A DNA stretch of 64,000 bases from Echinimonas agarilytica (GTDB lineage: Bacteria; Pseudomonadota; Gammaproteobacteria; Enterobacterales; Neiellaceae), in contig NZ_JAMQGP010000001.1 of NCBI RefSeq assembly GCF_023703465.1, positions 124,001 through 188,000 on the forward strand, given 5' to 3'. Under the pieces are notes generated by a model. It searched no databases. It saw nothing but the letters and a program-made list of their open reading frames with translations, and was not told the DNA's origin. Made by a program: the position numbers and the translations under genes. Positions 45,639 through 54,725 of the stretch are shown here, piece by piece. Every line of letters starts with the position of its first letter. The first letter of the stretch is position 1.

Positions 45639-47078
45639 ATGATGTCTGAGCCAGACGAAAATCAAAAAATTCCAGTAAAAGAGGTCAAAACAGGCCCAAA
45701 AACTCGAATCGAAAAACCCAAGTCGGATAAATATGATAGCAAAGCGCCACGGAGCCGAATTTATGTTCGGGCGGTTGAAGGCGTTTACCAAGTCCTGCGA
45801 AAACGCATGAACTGGGTCATGATGGTGGCATTTATGGCGCTGCCTTGGATTCAATTTGAAGGGCGTCAGGCGGTGTTGTTTGAAATTGCTGAACGCCAGT
45901 TTCATATTTTTGGTCTTACCATCTGGCCGCAAGACTTCATGCTGTTGGCTTTTGTGTTCATGATTGCAGCCTTCGCATTGTTTTTCTTTACCACCTTTCT
46001 AGGACGAGTTTGGTGCGGATATACCTGCCCTCAAACGGTTTGGACTTTCATTTTTATTTGGTTTGAAGAAAAGATTGAAGGCCCGCGCAATAAGCGAATG
46101 CGGCTTGATCAGTTGCCGTGGGACTTGAATAAGTTCTGGCGCAAAACGCTCAAGCATACCTGCTGGGTAGCATTTTCATTGTTCACCGCGCTTACCTTTG
46201 TGGCCTATTTTAGTGGCAGCGTCGAGTCGTTTATTGGCTTCTTTACCGGTGACATGGGGGGGGGGGCCTACTTTTGGGTGATTTTCTTCACGGCAGCAAC
46301 CTATGGCAATGCGGGGTGGTTGCGTGAAACTGTGTGTTTGCATATGTGCCCGTATGCTCGCTTTCAGTCTGTGATGTTTGACCGCGATACCTTTACCGTG
46401 AGCTATGATGTAAAACGAGGTGAATCACGCGGGCCGCGCTCTCGTAAAGCCGATCCTGCTGCTTTGGGGCTGGGGGATTGTATTGATTGCTACTTGTGTG
46501 TGCAGGTTTGCCCAACGGGCATTGATATCCGTAACGGACTGCAATATGAGTGCATTAACTGCGGTGCGTGCGTAGATGCCTGCGACACCACCATGGAGCG
46601 TATGGGCTATGACAAAGGCTTGATCAGCTATACCACCGAGCGCCAGTTGGAAGGAGGCAATACTAAAATTACGCGCCCTAAGCTCATTGGTTATGGTTTT
46701 GTGTTGGTGGCTATGATTGGCGTCTTTATTATGACAGCAGTGACACGCTCTCCGCTTGGACTGGACGTGATTCGCGATCGGAATATGCTGTCTAGAACCA
46801 CCAACGAAGGCTTAATCGAAAACGTATACACCCTGAAATTATTGAATAAATCGCAGCAAGAGCAAACCTATCAGCTCAGTGTAGAAGGTTTAGAAGAAGT
46901 TCGCTGGACCGGCGATCAAACCGTGGTCGTTGCGAATGGTGAAATCTTTAACTTGCCAATATCATTGGCAGTTGACCCGTATCTATTAGAGCAACCGATC
47001 ACCGATATTGAGTTTATTCTGACCGACTCCGAAAACCGACAAGTGCGCCAAGAAAGCCGCTTTATTAAAGGCCGATAA
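45639..47078 (+). CDS. ccoG: Cytochrome c oxidase accessory protein CcoG (FixG/RdxA)
   Basis: A membrane ferredoxin-type protein needed for copper delivery to cbb3 oxidase. About five membrane helices; RVWCGYTCPQTVW near residue 130; two 4Fe-4S cluster motifs, CIDCYLCVQVCPTGIDI and CINCGACVDACDTTM (about 283-320); and a C-terminal periplasmic Ig-like domain. 479 residues is usual. The cbb3 genes are not here. ATG 45642 is better spaced than 45639 from AGGAAGG. A run of 11 G at 46256-46266 codes MGGGA in frame; slippage there would cut the protein near residue 210. srkA starts 1 base after the stop. Confidence 0.93.
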   Translation: MMSEPDENQKIPVKEVKTGPKTRIEKPKSDKYDSKAPRSRIYVRAVEGVYQVLRKRMNWVMMVAFMALPWIQFEGRQAVLFEIAERQFHIFGLTIWPQDFMLLAFVFMIAAFALFFFTTFLGRVWCGYTCPQTVWTFIFIWFEEKIEGPRNKRMRLDQLPWDLNKFWRKTLKHTCWVAFSLFTALTFVAYFSGSVESFIGFFTGDMGGGAYFWVIFFTAATYGNAGWLRETVCLHMCPYARFQSVMFDRDTFTVSYDVKRGESRGPRSRKADPAALGLGDCIDCYLCVQVCPTGIDIRNGLQYECINCGACVDACDTTMERMGYDKGLISYTTERQLEGGNTKITRPKLIGYGFVLVAMIGVFIMTAVTRSPLGLDVIRDRNMLSRTTNEGLIENVYTLKLLNKSQQEQTYQLSVEGLEEVRWTGDQTVVVANGEIFNLPISLAVDPYLLEQPITDIEFILTDSENRQVRQESRFIKGR

Positions 47079-47079
47079 A

Positions 47080-48072
47080 TTGGCAAGTTTTGATTTTTCG
47101 GGGCTTAGCCCCGATACCATTTTAGATGCGCTTGAATCTGTGGGCATTCGCGCCGAGTCAGGTTTGTTAGCTCTGAATAGCTATGAAAACCGAGTGTATC
47201 AACTGCTCGCAGAAGATCAGCGTCGTTATGTGGTGAAGTTTTATCGCCCCGCACGTTGGTCGCTGGAACAAATCCGAGAAGAGCATGCCTTTGCCCATGA
47301 CTTGGCCGATGCCGATGTACCGGTTGTTGCACCGCTTAAGTTTAACGGCGAGTCACTGCTGCAATGGCAAGACTTTTGGTTCACTGTATATCCGTCGGTG
47401 GGGGGGCGTACTTTTGACGGCGACGACTATGACGGCCTTGAACGCATTGGACAACAGCTGGGTCGTTTGCATGAAGTGGGCGCGCGTTCTTTGTTTGAGC
47501 ACCGACCAGCCATCGACATGTCAATGTTGAACAACGGACTCGAGATCATTCGTTCACAAGCAGAAATCCCGTCTCATATCGATCAAGCTTTTCACACGAC
47601 ATTGGATGCCTTAGCGAGTGCCGTAGCGGAACGCATGCAGGGAATGTGCGATTTACCGCAATTGCGACTTCATGGTGATGCTCACTTGGGCAATATTCTG
47701 ATTCGCGATCAAGAAGTGAACTTTGTTGATTTAGATGACAGCCGCAATGGCCCTGCGATTCAAGACATTTGGATGTTTTTGAGTGGCGAGCGCGATCAAC
47801 AACTCACTCAGCTTGATGCTCTGGTTGAAGGCTACGAAGTGTTTCGCTCGTTTGACCATAAGCAATTGTCTCTCATTGAGCCCATGCGTGGCTTGCGCAT
47901 GATTCATTATATGGGGTGGCTCACTCAACGTTGGGTGGACCCCGCATTTCCTCGCTCATTTACTTGGTTCAACACCATGCGTTATTGGGAAGAGCAAATT
48001 TTAGCGATGAAAGAACAAATAGCAGCGCTTGATGAGCGGCCATTGAGTTTGTTACCAGATGTTTCATGGTAA
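47080..48072 (+). CDS. srkA: Stress response kinase A (YihE)
   Basis: An aminoglycoside-phosphotransferase-fold Ser/Thr kinase that in E. coli limits programmed death under stress (Cpx regulon). Visible marks: YVVKFYRPARWS (the ATP-site Lys), LRLHGDAHLGNILI (catalytic Asp), NFVDLDDSRNGP (metal-binding Asp), and ESVGIRAESGLLALNSYENRVYQL at the start. 330 residues against 328 in E. coli. The start is TTG 47080, one base after the ccoG stop, with AAAGG eight bases upstream; rare start and coupling may keep expression low. dsbA follows, as in enterics. Confidence 0.93.
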   Translation: MASFDFSGLSPDTILDALESVGIRAESGLLALNSYENRVYQLLAEDQRRYVVKFYRPARWSLEQIREEHAFAHDLADADVPVVAPLKFNGESLLQWQDFWFTVYPSVGGRTFDGDDYDGLERIGQQLGRLHEVGARSLFEHRPAIDMSMLNNGLEIIRSQAEIPSHIDQAFHTTLDALASAVAERMQGMCDLPQLRLHGDAHLGNILIRDQEVNFVDLDDSRNGPAIQDIWMFLSGERDQQLTQLDALVEGYEVFRSFDHKQLSLIEPMRGLRMIHYMGWLTQRWVDPAFPRSFTWFNTMRYWEEQILAMKEQIAALDERPLSLLPDVSW

Positions 48073-48224
48073 TTTAGTTTTTTGACCTTAGCCTTTATGC
48101 ATCAAGGCTTGTAGAGATTTACATAATCATCACAGTGACAACGATATTGCGTTGACCAATACCAAGCTTGTGGTAGTCTCACAGCAATCTTTTTTAATAT
48201 GATGACTTAATAACAGGACGTGCC

Positions 48225-48848
48225 ATGAGAAAATTACTTGTGACATTGCTGGCTATCGTAGCTTTGCCAATGGCTGCATTCGCTGCAGATTATAAAGAAG
48301 GAACTCACTACGAAGTGATTTCTAGCCAAGCAACGACTCAACCTGAGGTGATGGAATTCTTCAGTTACTATTGCCCACATTGTTGGAAATTTGAGCCTAT
48401 CGTTGAGGCGTTGGAAGACGGCTTGCAAGGGGTAGAGCTTAAGCGTGGCCATGTTGAATTCTTGCCACCGCGTAATCCGCAGCTGGGTCAAATGATGACG
48501 CGTGCTTTTGCTGCTGCGCAAGTACTGAAAGTGGTGAAGCCATTCAGTGAGCAAGTGTATCAGCGTAACTTCGTTCAGCGCAAAATGGTTGCGACCATGG
48601 ACGACGTGCGTGATATTTTCACTGCGATTGGCGTGAAAAAAGAAGACTTCAATGGCGCTTACAACAGCTTCCCTGTGAATTCGTTAGTGGCGCAAATGGC
48701 GCAAAAAACTAAAAAATACGGTGTGAGCGGTACGCCATCTGTGATTGTGAATGGTAAATACAAAGTGCTGGCCGGTGGCTTGTCTGATTCAGATGACTTC
48801 GTTGCTGATTACGTCAAACTTGTGAATTACCTTGTGACTCTCAAGTAA
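48225..48848 (+). CDS. dsbA: Thiol:disulfide interchange protein DsbA
   Basis: The periplasmic oxidase that puts disulphides into secreted proteins; DsbB reoxidises it. Signal peptide ends at AFA-ADY (residue 20). The active site is CPHC (50-53) in FFSYYCPHCWKFEP, and the cis-Pro loop is SGTPSVIV. 207 residues fits (E. coli 208). It has its own 150-base upstream region after srkA and ends at a strong terminator, so it is probably also transcribed separately. Confidence 0.95.
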   Translation: MRKLLVTLLAIVALPMAAFAADYKEGTHYEVISSQATTQPEVMEFFSYYCPHCWKFEPIVEALEDGLQGVELKRGHVEFLPPRNPQLGQMMTRAFAAAQVLKVVKPFSEQVYQRNFVQRKMVATMDDVRDIFTAIGVKKEDFNGAYNSFPVNSLVAQMAQKTKKYGVSGTPSVIVNGKYKVLAGGLSDSDDFVADYVKLVNYLVTLK

Positions 48849-48853
48849 TACTG

Positions 48854-48877
48854 AAAAGGCCCTGCGGGGCCTTTTTT
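48854..48877 (+). terminator. Rho-independent terminator of dsbA
   Basis: AAAAGGCCC/GGGCCTTTT stem with loop TGCG and a six-T run starts 6 bases after the dsbA stop. Confidence 0.9.
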
Positions 48878-48885
48878 GATTCCCC

Positions 48886-49353
48886 ATGTATCAAATCCTA
48901 GTCAGTGCTTGTTTAGTTGGGCGTCCAGTGCGTTATGACGGCTCAGGCAAAGCACTCTCGAATCCCATCTGGTTAAAATGGCAAGCACAACAACGCCTAT
49001 TACCGATTTGCCCGGAAGTCGTCGGTGGCCTTGCAACACCGCGAGCAGCTGCAGAGCGTCAGCCTGACGGACGTATTATGACGACAGAAGGCGCCGATGT
49101 GACGTCTCAGTTTCATCGCGGTGCGACCTTGTCATTGGCGCAGGCCATTCAATCGAACGTTGCATTTGCGGTATTAAAAGCCAATAGCCCATCGTGCGGT
49201 AATCAACAGGTTTATGATGGCAACTTTGCGGGGCGTTTAATTGAAGGCCAAGGTGTGACGGCTGCTTTGCTCAGCGAAGCCGGCTTTAAAGTGTTTAATG
49301 AACATCAGCTCGAACAAGCGGAAGTGTACTTAGAGCAGCTGGAGCGCGTCTAA
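48886..49353 (+). CDS. DUF523 family protein
   Basis: 155 residues. ILVSACLVGRPVRYDGSGK at the start, PICPEVVGGLATPRAAAER, then FAVLKANSPSCGNQQVYDG and GVTAALLSEAGFKVFNE are the family's conserved blocks. The Cys in SACLVG, PICPE and SPSCG could bind metal or an Fe-S cluster. Function unknown in most species. It starts 8 bases after the dsbA terminator and overlaps the convergent acyltransferase gene by 4 bases at its end. Confidence 0.88.
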   Translation: MYQILVSACLVGRPVRYDGSGKALSNPIWLKWQAQQRLLPICPEVVGGLATPRAAAERQPDGRIMTTEGADVTSQFHRGATLSLAQAIQSNVAFAVLKANSPSCGNQQVYDGNFAGRLIEGQGVTAALLSEAGFKVFNEHQLEQAEVYLEQLERV

Positions 49354-50261
49354 ATTTGTTTGGCTGAAGGTTGCGTCATCTCGTCTAATCGTTGATCTTT
49401 TTGCTGCCAACGTTCATTAAGTTGTTGTTGGAATGCCACTCTAAATTGTTTGTCTTCGAAGTAGTTTCCAATCAGATTTGAGTCGATCGGATTGGCTTGT
49501 ACATGCACATTCACGGCGCTGAGCTTGCCCTGCAACAAGCGCGCAAAAGCGGGCTGATCACGGTCAATTTCTGGATATTGAATCGTCACATCGAGCAGGT
49601 TCTCGAATTGATCGCCCATGGCAGCTAAGGTGAAGGCAATGCCGCCAGCCTTAGGCTTCAGCAAGTGCCGATAAGGCGACCGCTGCGAATGGTGTTTTTG
49701 TGTGGTTAAACGCGTGCCTTCCACAAAGTTAACAATGGTGGTTGGAATTTTCCGAAATTTAGCGCAACTGCGGCGCGTGTTTTCGATGTCTTTGCCTTTT
49801 AAGTGCGGGTTCTTTTTCAAAAAAGAATGCGAATAGCGGCTAATAAATGGCATATCTAGCGCCCAAGATGCAATGCCAATAAACGGCACCCAAATCAGCT
49901 CTTTTTTTAGAAAGAACTTAGGCGGTGGAAGATCGCGTCCGAGCACTTGCATCAACACCATAATGTCGAGCCAACTTTGGTGGTTACTGATCACCAAATT
50001 CCAGCTTTTGGACGACACAGGCTTGGAGTAGCGTATCTGCAAATCGGGGTTGTTGGTTAAGCGAATAATGCCCCAGTTGAGGTAGATGAAGAGTGTATAA
50101 AAGACATGACTGACAGACGTGCACATGCGCTGCCAAGGGCCGATAGGCAGCAATTTTAAGATTCCCATGACGGTGATCATCGACCCCGTAAACGCCAAGT
50201 TAAGCGCGAGGCTCACGACGACAATAGGGGCCTTTATAAATGTAGGGAATCGATACAGCAT
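49350..50261 (-). CDS. 1-acylglycerol-3-phosphate acyltransferase-like protein (YihG type), copy 2
   Basis: 303 residues; one or two N-terminal membrane segments (about 12-32 and 50-65). PlsC motifs: SNHQSWLDIMVL (HX4D) near 92, FIGIASWALDMPF, and NFVEGTRLT (the Glu-Gly-Thr site). It belongs to the YihG subgroup; E. coli YihG also lies close to dsbA and is an acyltransferase influencing lysophosphatidate acylation. It is a close paralogue of the preceding gene (shared FLKKELIWVPF/LIYVP, YSHSFLKKNPHLKGKDIE, LLKPKAGGIAF). Seven bases separate the two, one operon. Confidence 0.88.
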   Translation of the reverse strand: MLYRFPTFIKAPIVVVSLALNLAFTGSMITVMGILKLLPIGPWQRMCTSVSHVFYTLFIYLNWGIIRLTNNPDLQIRYSKPVSSKSWNLVISNHQSWLDIMVLMQVLGRDLPPPKFFLKKELIWVPFIGIASWALDMPFISRYSHSFLKKNPHLKGKDIENTRRSCAKFRKIPTTIVNFVEGTRLTTQKHHSQRSPYRHLLKPKAGGIAFTLAAMGDQFENLLDVTIQYPEIDRDQPAFARLLQGKLSAVNVHVQANPIDSNLIGNYFEDKQFRVAFQQQLNERWQQKDQRLDEMTQPSAKQI

Positions 50262-50268
50262 GTTTATC

Positions 50269-51162
50269 TTAAGATTTGTTTTTCAAATCACTCAGTCGTT
50301 GGTCTTTTTCTGCCCAAATCGAATTGATCTTGCGCTGAAAAGTGACTCTAAATTCTTTGTTTTCAGTGTAATTGCCGAGCATGCTCTGATCCAAGGGAAT
50401 CGTGCGAACATGGATTGTAACGCGGCGTAGTTTACCGCAAATAAACTCCCAAAAAGTCGGAGCAGTGCCGTCATAAGCAATGGTGACGTCTAATACCGCA
50501 TCTAACTGGTCACCCATGCTCGACAACACAAAGCCGATACCGCCAGCCTTGGGCTTGAGTAGGTTGGCATAGGGAGACTTTTGACGTGTGTGCTTTTCGT
50601 CGGTAATGCGAGTGCCTTCAACAAAATTCATGATGCTCACCGGTAGCGTGCGGAACTTTTGGCAGGCAGCACGAGTGGTTTCAATATCTTTACCGGCAAG
50701 GTGCGGGTTTTTCTTGATGAAGCTTTTTGAATAGCGCTGCATGAATGGGAAGTCGAGTGCCCACCAGGCTAACCCCAGAATAGGAACATAAATGAGCTCT
50801 TTTTTGAGAAAGAACTTAAGAAACGGAATTTTGCGATGAAAAACGCGTTGCAACAGTAAGATATCAACCCAGCTCTGGTGATTTGAAATCACTAAGTAGC
50901 GACGGCTGATGTTCATTTCAGCTTCTGATTCAAAGGTTAAATCGATCTTTAAAAACAGGGATTGGTTCCATGAATTCACCATGATCCAATTCGATGCCAT
51001 GACATCGGCAGCGGTGCTCATCCATTGACGCCAAAAGGTAATTGGAATGATCCATTTAAGAACAGCGAATACGAAAATCGGAATGACCCAAAATACCGTG
51101 TTGGCGATATAAAGTAGCATTCCTAGAAGCCCCCTAAATGGGCCGGGTAAAAACGACAACAT
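50269..51162 (-). CDS. 1-acylglycerol-3-phosphate acyltransferase-like protein (YihG type), copy 1
   Basis: 297 residues. The hydrophobic N terminus (about 8-40) anchors it to the inner membrane. Motifs: SNHQSWVDILLL (HX4D), KFFLKKELIYVPILGLAWWA, NFVEGTRITDEKHTRQKSPY and LKPKAGGIGFVLSSM. It would transfer an acyl chain to lysophosphatidate or a similar acceptor. First gene of a two-gene operon with its paralogue; their similarity runs over the full length, so this is a tandem duplication that has diverged. Confidence 0.88.
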   Translation of the reverse strand: MLSFLPGPFRGLLGMLLYIANTVFWVIPIFVFAVLKWIIPITFWRQWMSTAADVMASNWIMVNSWNQSLFLKIDLTFESEAEMNISRRYLVISNHQSWVDILLLQRVFHRKIPFLKFFLKKELIYVPILGLAWWALDFPFMQRYSKSFIKKNPHLAGKDIETTRAACQKFRTLPVSIMNFVEGTRITDEKHTRQKSPYANLLKPKAGGIGFVLSSMGDQLDAVLDVTIAYDGTAPTFWEFICGKLRRVTIHVRTIPLDQSMLGNYTENKEFRVTFQRKINSIWAEKDQRLSDLKNKS

Positions 51163-51214
51163 GAATTTCCCTCACATGATTCGTGCAGAAGTGTATATCA
51201 AGGCGCGTTCACTG

Positions 51215-53095
51215 TCAGTCTTCAAAGTAGGTATAACCTTTGAGACTGCTGTCCAATTCTTGTTGAATTGATTGTTGCTCGTCGGGAGAACACTGCAATT
51301 GTGCAATTTGAGTCGCGAAAGTTTGACGTAAACGTTGTGGGTCGATATTCACGTAACGCAGCACATCTTCGGTGGTATTGCCGGTTTCTACGTCATCAAT
51401 CTCATAGCCTGTGGCGGTGAGTTTGACATGTACCGAATGGGTATCGCCAAATAAATTGTGCATATCGCCCAATATCTCTTGGTAAGCGCCCACCATAAAA
51501 ATACCAAAATAAATGGGTTCACCTTGGCAATACGACGGGATAGACAATGAGCCCTCTATGCCGTTTTGGTCGATGTATTCGCGGATTACTCCGTCGGAAT
51601 CGCAAGTGATATCTTGCAGCACCACACGCTCAGTTAAAGGCCGTTGCAAACCGGTCAGGGGCACAATTGGAAAGCGTTGATTAATGCCCCATACATCGGG
51701 TGTACTCTGAAACAGCGAGAAATTGCAAAAGACCTTGCGAGCGAGTTTGTCGTTCAGTTCATCGAGCAAGTTTTGGTGGCTTCGAATCGCAGGATTCAGC
51801 CGTGAGCGAATGTCACTGCACAGATTTAAGTATAATTGTTCGGCAAGCGCCCACTCCGTGACATTCAGCATGCCTTGTACAAATGCTGTATGGGCTTCAT
51901 CGTACCCATACTGAGCATCGTGAAAGACCTCTAAGATGCGCTGATTGTCGAGGTTATGCTGTAGCTTTTGCCACTGTTCGAGCGCAGCGGGCAGCGGGGC
52001 CGGAATTTCTGGTGTTGCGGACGAGATAGGAGAGTCTTCGTCAATGACGTTGGTAATGAGTACGGCGTGGTGCGCCGTCATGGCTCGACCTGATTCCGAA
52101 ATAATATGAGGATGCGGGAGTTGATATTGTTCACATACATTGATCAGAGCCTGCATGATCCAATGTGCGTATTCTTGGCTCGAATAGTTCATCGAGCAGC
52201 TACTACGAGATTGGCTACCTTCATAGTCCACGCCTAAGCCGCCGCCCACATCAACGACCTCCAATTTCGCCCCTTGTAAGGTCAAGTCTGCATAGTATCG
52301 AGCCACTTCTTTCATGGAACGCTGGATGTCTCGAATGTTCGCGACTTGAGAACCAATGTGGCAATGCAATAGCGTTAAGCGGTCGAGCGCATCGTGCTGT
52401 TTTAACTGGGTGATGGCTTGCAATAACTGATAAGCATTGAGGCCAAATTTGCCTTTTTCACCGCCTGTATTCTGCCATTTTCCAGAAGCAGTGGTATTGA
52501 GTCGCACCCGTAAACCTATATTTGGAGTGACCCTGAGTGCTTTGGCCGCGTCGAGCAGCTTACCCAGCTCCGATAGCTTTTCAACCACCACATATACACG
52601 GTGTCCTAGCTTTTGTCCCAGCATAGCCAACCGTAAAAATTCGTTATCTTTATACCCGTTACAGACGATCGTGGTGGATGTTTGTGCCAACCCCAAAATA
52701 GCCAATAACTCTGACTTACTGCCTGCTTCTAGTCCCGGGTTCACGCCTTCGCTGGCAATTAAAGTATCAATCACTTTGCATTGCTGATTGACTTTAATGG
52801 GATACACCGGTGTGTATTGACCTTGATATTCAAGCGTATTGGCTGCGTTTGCAAAGGCTTGGTGAAGAGATTGAACACGATGCTCTAGAATATCGTCAAA
52901 TCGAACCAATACCGGCAAACTAAGGCCGAGCGAATGCAATTTTTTGACGACATCAGTTAGGCGCAACGAGTGAGAATCTTCACCTGCATGAGGCTGCGCA
53001 ATGAGCTCACCCTGTTCATTAATATCAAAATAGCCATCGCTCCACTGGGCAATGTTGTAACTGGCTTTGGCGTTCGTGACGAATTCAGCAGACAT
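51215..53095 (-). CDS. speA: Biosynthetic arginine decarboxylase
   Basis: A PLP-dependent fold III (alanine racemase-like) enzyme that makes agmatine from arginine, the entry to polyamines. The PLP-lysine is K101 in TPVYPIKVNQQ; LEAGSKSELLAIL, LLHCHIGSQ, VDVGGGLGVDYEGS and ISESGRAMTAHHAV follow in order, with the second active-site part near LNLCSDIRSRL and the C-terminal MVGAYQEILGDMHNLFGDTHS. 626 residues against about 630-660 for the family. Divergent from speE, which uses the downstream product putrescine; no speB is seen. Confidence 0.95.
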   Translation of the reverse strand: MSAEFVTNAKASYNIAQWSDGYFDINEQGELIAQPHAGEDSHSLRLTDVVKKLHSLGLSLPVLVRFDDILEHRVQSLHQAFANAANTLEYQGQYTPVYPIKVNQQCKVIDTLIASEGVNPGLEAGSKSELLAILGLAQTSTTIVCNGYKDNEFLRLAMLGQKLGHRVYVVVEKLSELGKLLDAAKALRVTPNIGLRVRLNTTASGKWQNTGGEKGKFGLNAYQLLQAITQLKQHDALDRLTLLHCHIGSQVANIRDIQRSMKEVARYYADLTLQGAKLEVVDVGGGLGVDYEGSQSRSSCSMNYSSQEYAHWIMQALINVCEQYQLPHPHIISESGRAMTAHHAVLITNVIDEDSPISSATPEIPAPLPAALEQWQKLQHNLDNQRILEVFHDAQYGYDEAHTAFVQGMLNVTEWALAEQLYLNLCSDIRSRLNPAIRSHQNLLDELNDKLARKVFCNFSLFQSTPDVWGINQRFPIVPLTGLQRPLTERVVLQDITCDSDGVIREYIDQNGIEGSLSIPSYCQGEPIYFGIFMVGAYQEILGDMHNLFGDTHSVHVKLTATGYEIDDVETGNTTEDVLRYVNIDPQRLRQTFATQIAQLQCSPDEQQSIQQELDSSLKGYTYFED

Positions 53096-53247
53096 ATATA
53101 TGATGATAGGTTGGCAGTATCAATATTCTATTATTGTATGCTTTGCTAAGACGAGGCGCAGCAAAAAATTGGCTTGGCTGCATTGCGCTTACAGGTCAAA
53201 ATGCCAATCGTTCAACAGTGGTCCTCAGACTTTAAGGAATTACCATT

Positions 53248-54111
53248 ATGGCGGGATTACCTACCCCAAATTGGTTGACTGAAATACATCAAGATGCAGG
53301 CTCTGCATTTTCTTTGCAAACCGTAAAATTGTTGGCCGAAGTGCAATCTCCCTTCCAGTTGGTACAAGTATTTGAAACCACCGATTGGGGCAACTTCATG
53401 ATTATTGATGGTTGCACTATGGTGTCGACTCGTGACAACTTTTTGTATCATGAGATGATGACGCACCCGGCCTTGTTTGGGCATGCAAACCCTCAGCATG
53501 TTGCCATTATTGGCGGCGGCGATTGTGGTACTCTGCGCGAAGTGTTGCGCCACCCTGATATCAAGTCGGTCACGCAAATCGATATTGACGAGCAAGTGAC
53601 CATTATGGCGCGTCAATACTTTCCTGAGTTGTGTGAAAGCAATGATGACCCGCGTGCCACCTTGTTATTTGATGATGGCATTCAATGGATGAAAGACGTC
53701 GCGCCAGAAAGTTTGGATATTATTATCGTCGACAGCACTGATCCCATCGGTCCAGGGGAAGGCTTATTCAATCGCGCTTTTTACCAATCTTGTCTTGCCG
53801 CATTAAAACCCGGAGGGGTATTGGTACAACAAAGCGAAAGCCCATTGCTTCATGTGGATTTGTTGTGTCAAATGCGTCAGGCAATGAGTGATGCAGGGTT
53901 TGGTGCATTACAAACGCTGCAATTTCCACAGCCGATTTATCCGAGTGGCTGGTGGAGCTGTACGCATGCGGTAAAAGGCACTGAGTTTGCCGAGCCTCGA
54001 TGGCAGGATGCTCAAAATCGCCCTTTCGACAGCTTGTACTACAGCGAGCAAACCCATCAAGGGGCAATGGCTTTACCACCGTATTTACTCAAAGCATTTG
54101 CGGCGGAGTAG
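53248..54111 (+). CDS. speE: Spermidine synthase
   Basis: An aminopropyltransferase that adds the propylamine of decarboxylated SAM to putrescine. Motifs: GGGDCGTLREVLRHP (dcSAM-binding loop), QIDIDEQV, DDGIQWMKD, IIVDSTDPIGPGEGLF (catalytic Asp and putrescine site) and QPIYPSGWWSCTHAVK. The 287-residue length fits. It is divergent from speA (152 bases) and ends at a bidirectional terminator. SpeD is not in the window. Confidence 0.95.
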   Translation: MAGLPTPNWLTEIHQDAGSAFSLQTVKLLAEVQSPFQLVQVFETTDWGNFMIIDGCTMVSTRDNFLYHEMMTHPALFGHANPQHVAIIGGGDCGTLREVLRHPDIKSVTQIDIDEQVTIMARQYFPELCESNDDPRATLLFDDGIQWMKDVAPESLDIIIVDSTDPIGPGEGLFNRAFYQSCLAALKPGGVLVQQSESPLLHVDLLCQMRQAMSDAGFGALQTLQFPQPIYPSGWWSCTHAVKGTEFAEPRWQDAQNRPFDSLYYSEQTHQGAMALPPYLLKAFAAE

Positions 54112-54130
54112 AGTGAATGCAAGCGAGTAC

Positions 54131-54158
54131 AAAAAAGGGCGCTGATGCGCCCTTTTTC
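54131..54158. terminator. Bidirectional terminator between speE and the CBS gene
   Basis: AAAAAGGGCGC (54132-54142) pairs with GCGCCCTTTTT (54147-54157) over loop TGAT. A and T runs on both sides serve both converging genes. Confidence 0.9.
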
Positions 54159-54172
54159 TATTGCGATAGCCA

Positions 54173-54598
54173 CTAGCTTTTAGTGGTTTGCTGCTGGCGT
54201 TTTTCTAGCGCTTTAAAAATATCGCGCCAACTGACGACCCCTACGGGGATGCGTTGGGCATTGACCACGGGAATACATGAAATCATATGCCGGTTAAACA
54301 GTGAGATGGCATCATGAACAGAATCATTGGGCGTCAAGGTGATGACGTGTCGAGTCATGATTTGATGAACCTTTTTACTCAGCGTTGCTCTGTCGTGAGG
54401 CGTTTCTGAGACCAGTCCAATGTGCGGGCTGAGTGCTTTAAATAAGTCTCGATCAGACACAATGCCGCACAGTGTGTCATCTTCGATGACGAGCACATGA
54501 TGAAAACGGACATTCTCAAAAATTTCTTTCACGTGCTCAAGTGTGTCGTCCATGGTGACCGACACGACTCGTGTATTCATCAAACTTTCTAAACTCAT
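54173..54598 (-). CDS. Two-CBS-domain protein
   Basis: 141 residues, essentially a Bateman module: CBS1 about 5-62 (MNTRVVSVTMDDTLEHVKEIFENVRFHHVLVIEDDTLCGIVSDRDL) and CBS2 about 78-135 (IMTRHVITLTPNDSVHDAISLFNRHMISCIPVVNAQRIPVGVVSWRDI). Such stand-alone modules bind adenine nucleotides and act as energy or ligand sensors; the partner is unknown. Cytoplasmic. Single gene. Confidence 0.9.
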   Translation of the reverse strand: MSLESLMNTRVVSVTMDDTLEHVKEIFENVRFHHVLVIEDDTLCGIVSDRDLFKALSPHIGLVSETPHDRATLSKKVHQIMTRHVITLTPNDSVHDAISLFNRHMISCIPVVNAQRIPVGVVSWRDIFKALEKRQQQTTKS

Positions 54599-54725
54599 AC
54601 GTACACTCCTTGGTATTCAAAGGACCCCGTTGTTGAAGTTATAACTAAAACAAAAACTTGTAAAATAAAGTTGGTTAAATATTTAACTGCAGTCAATTAA
54701 AATTTCGGTCAGTGAATTTAAACCC

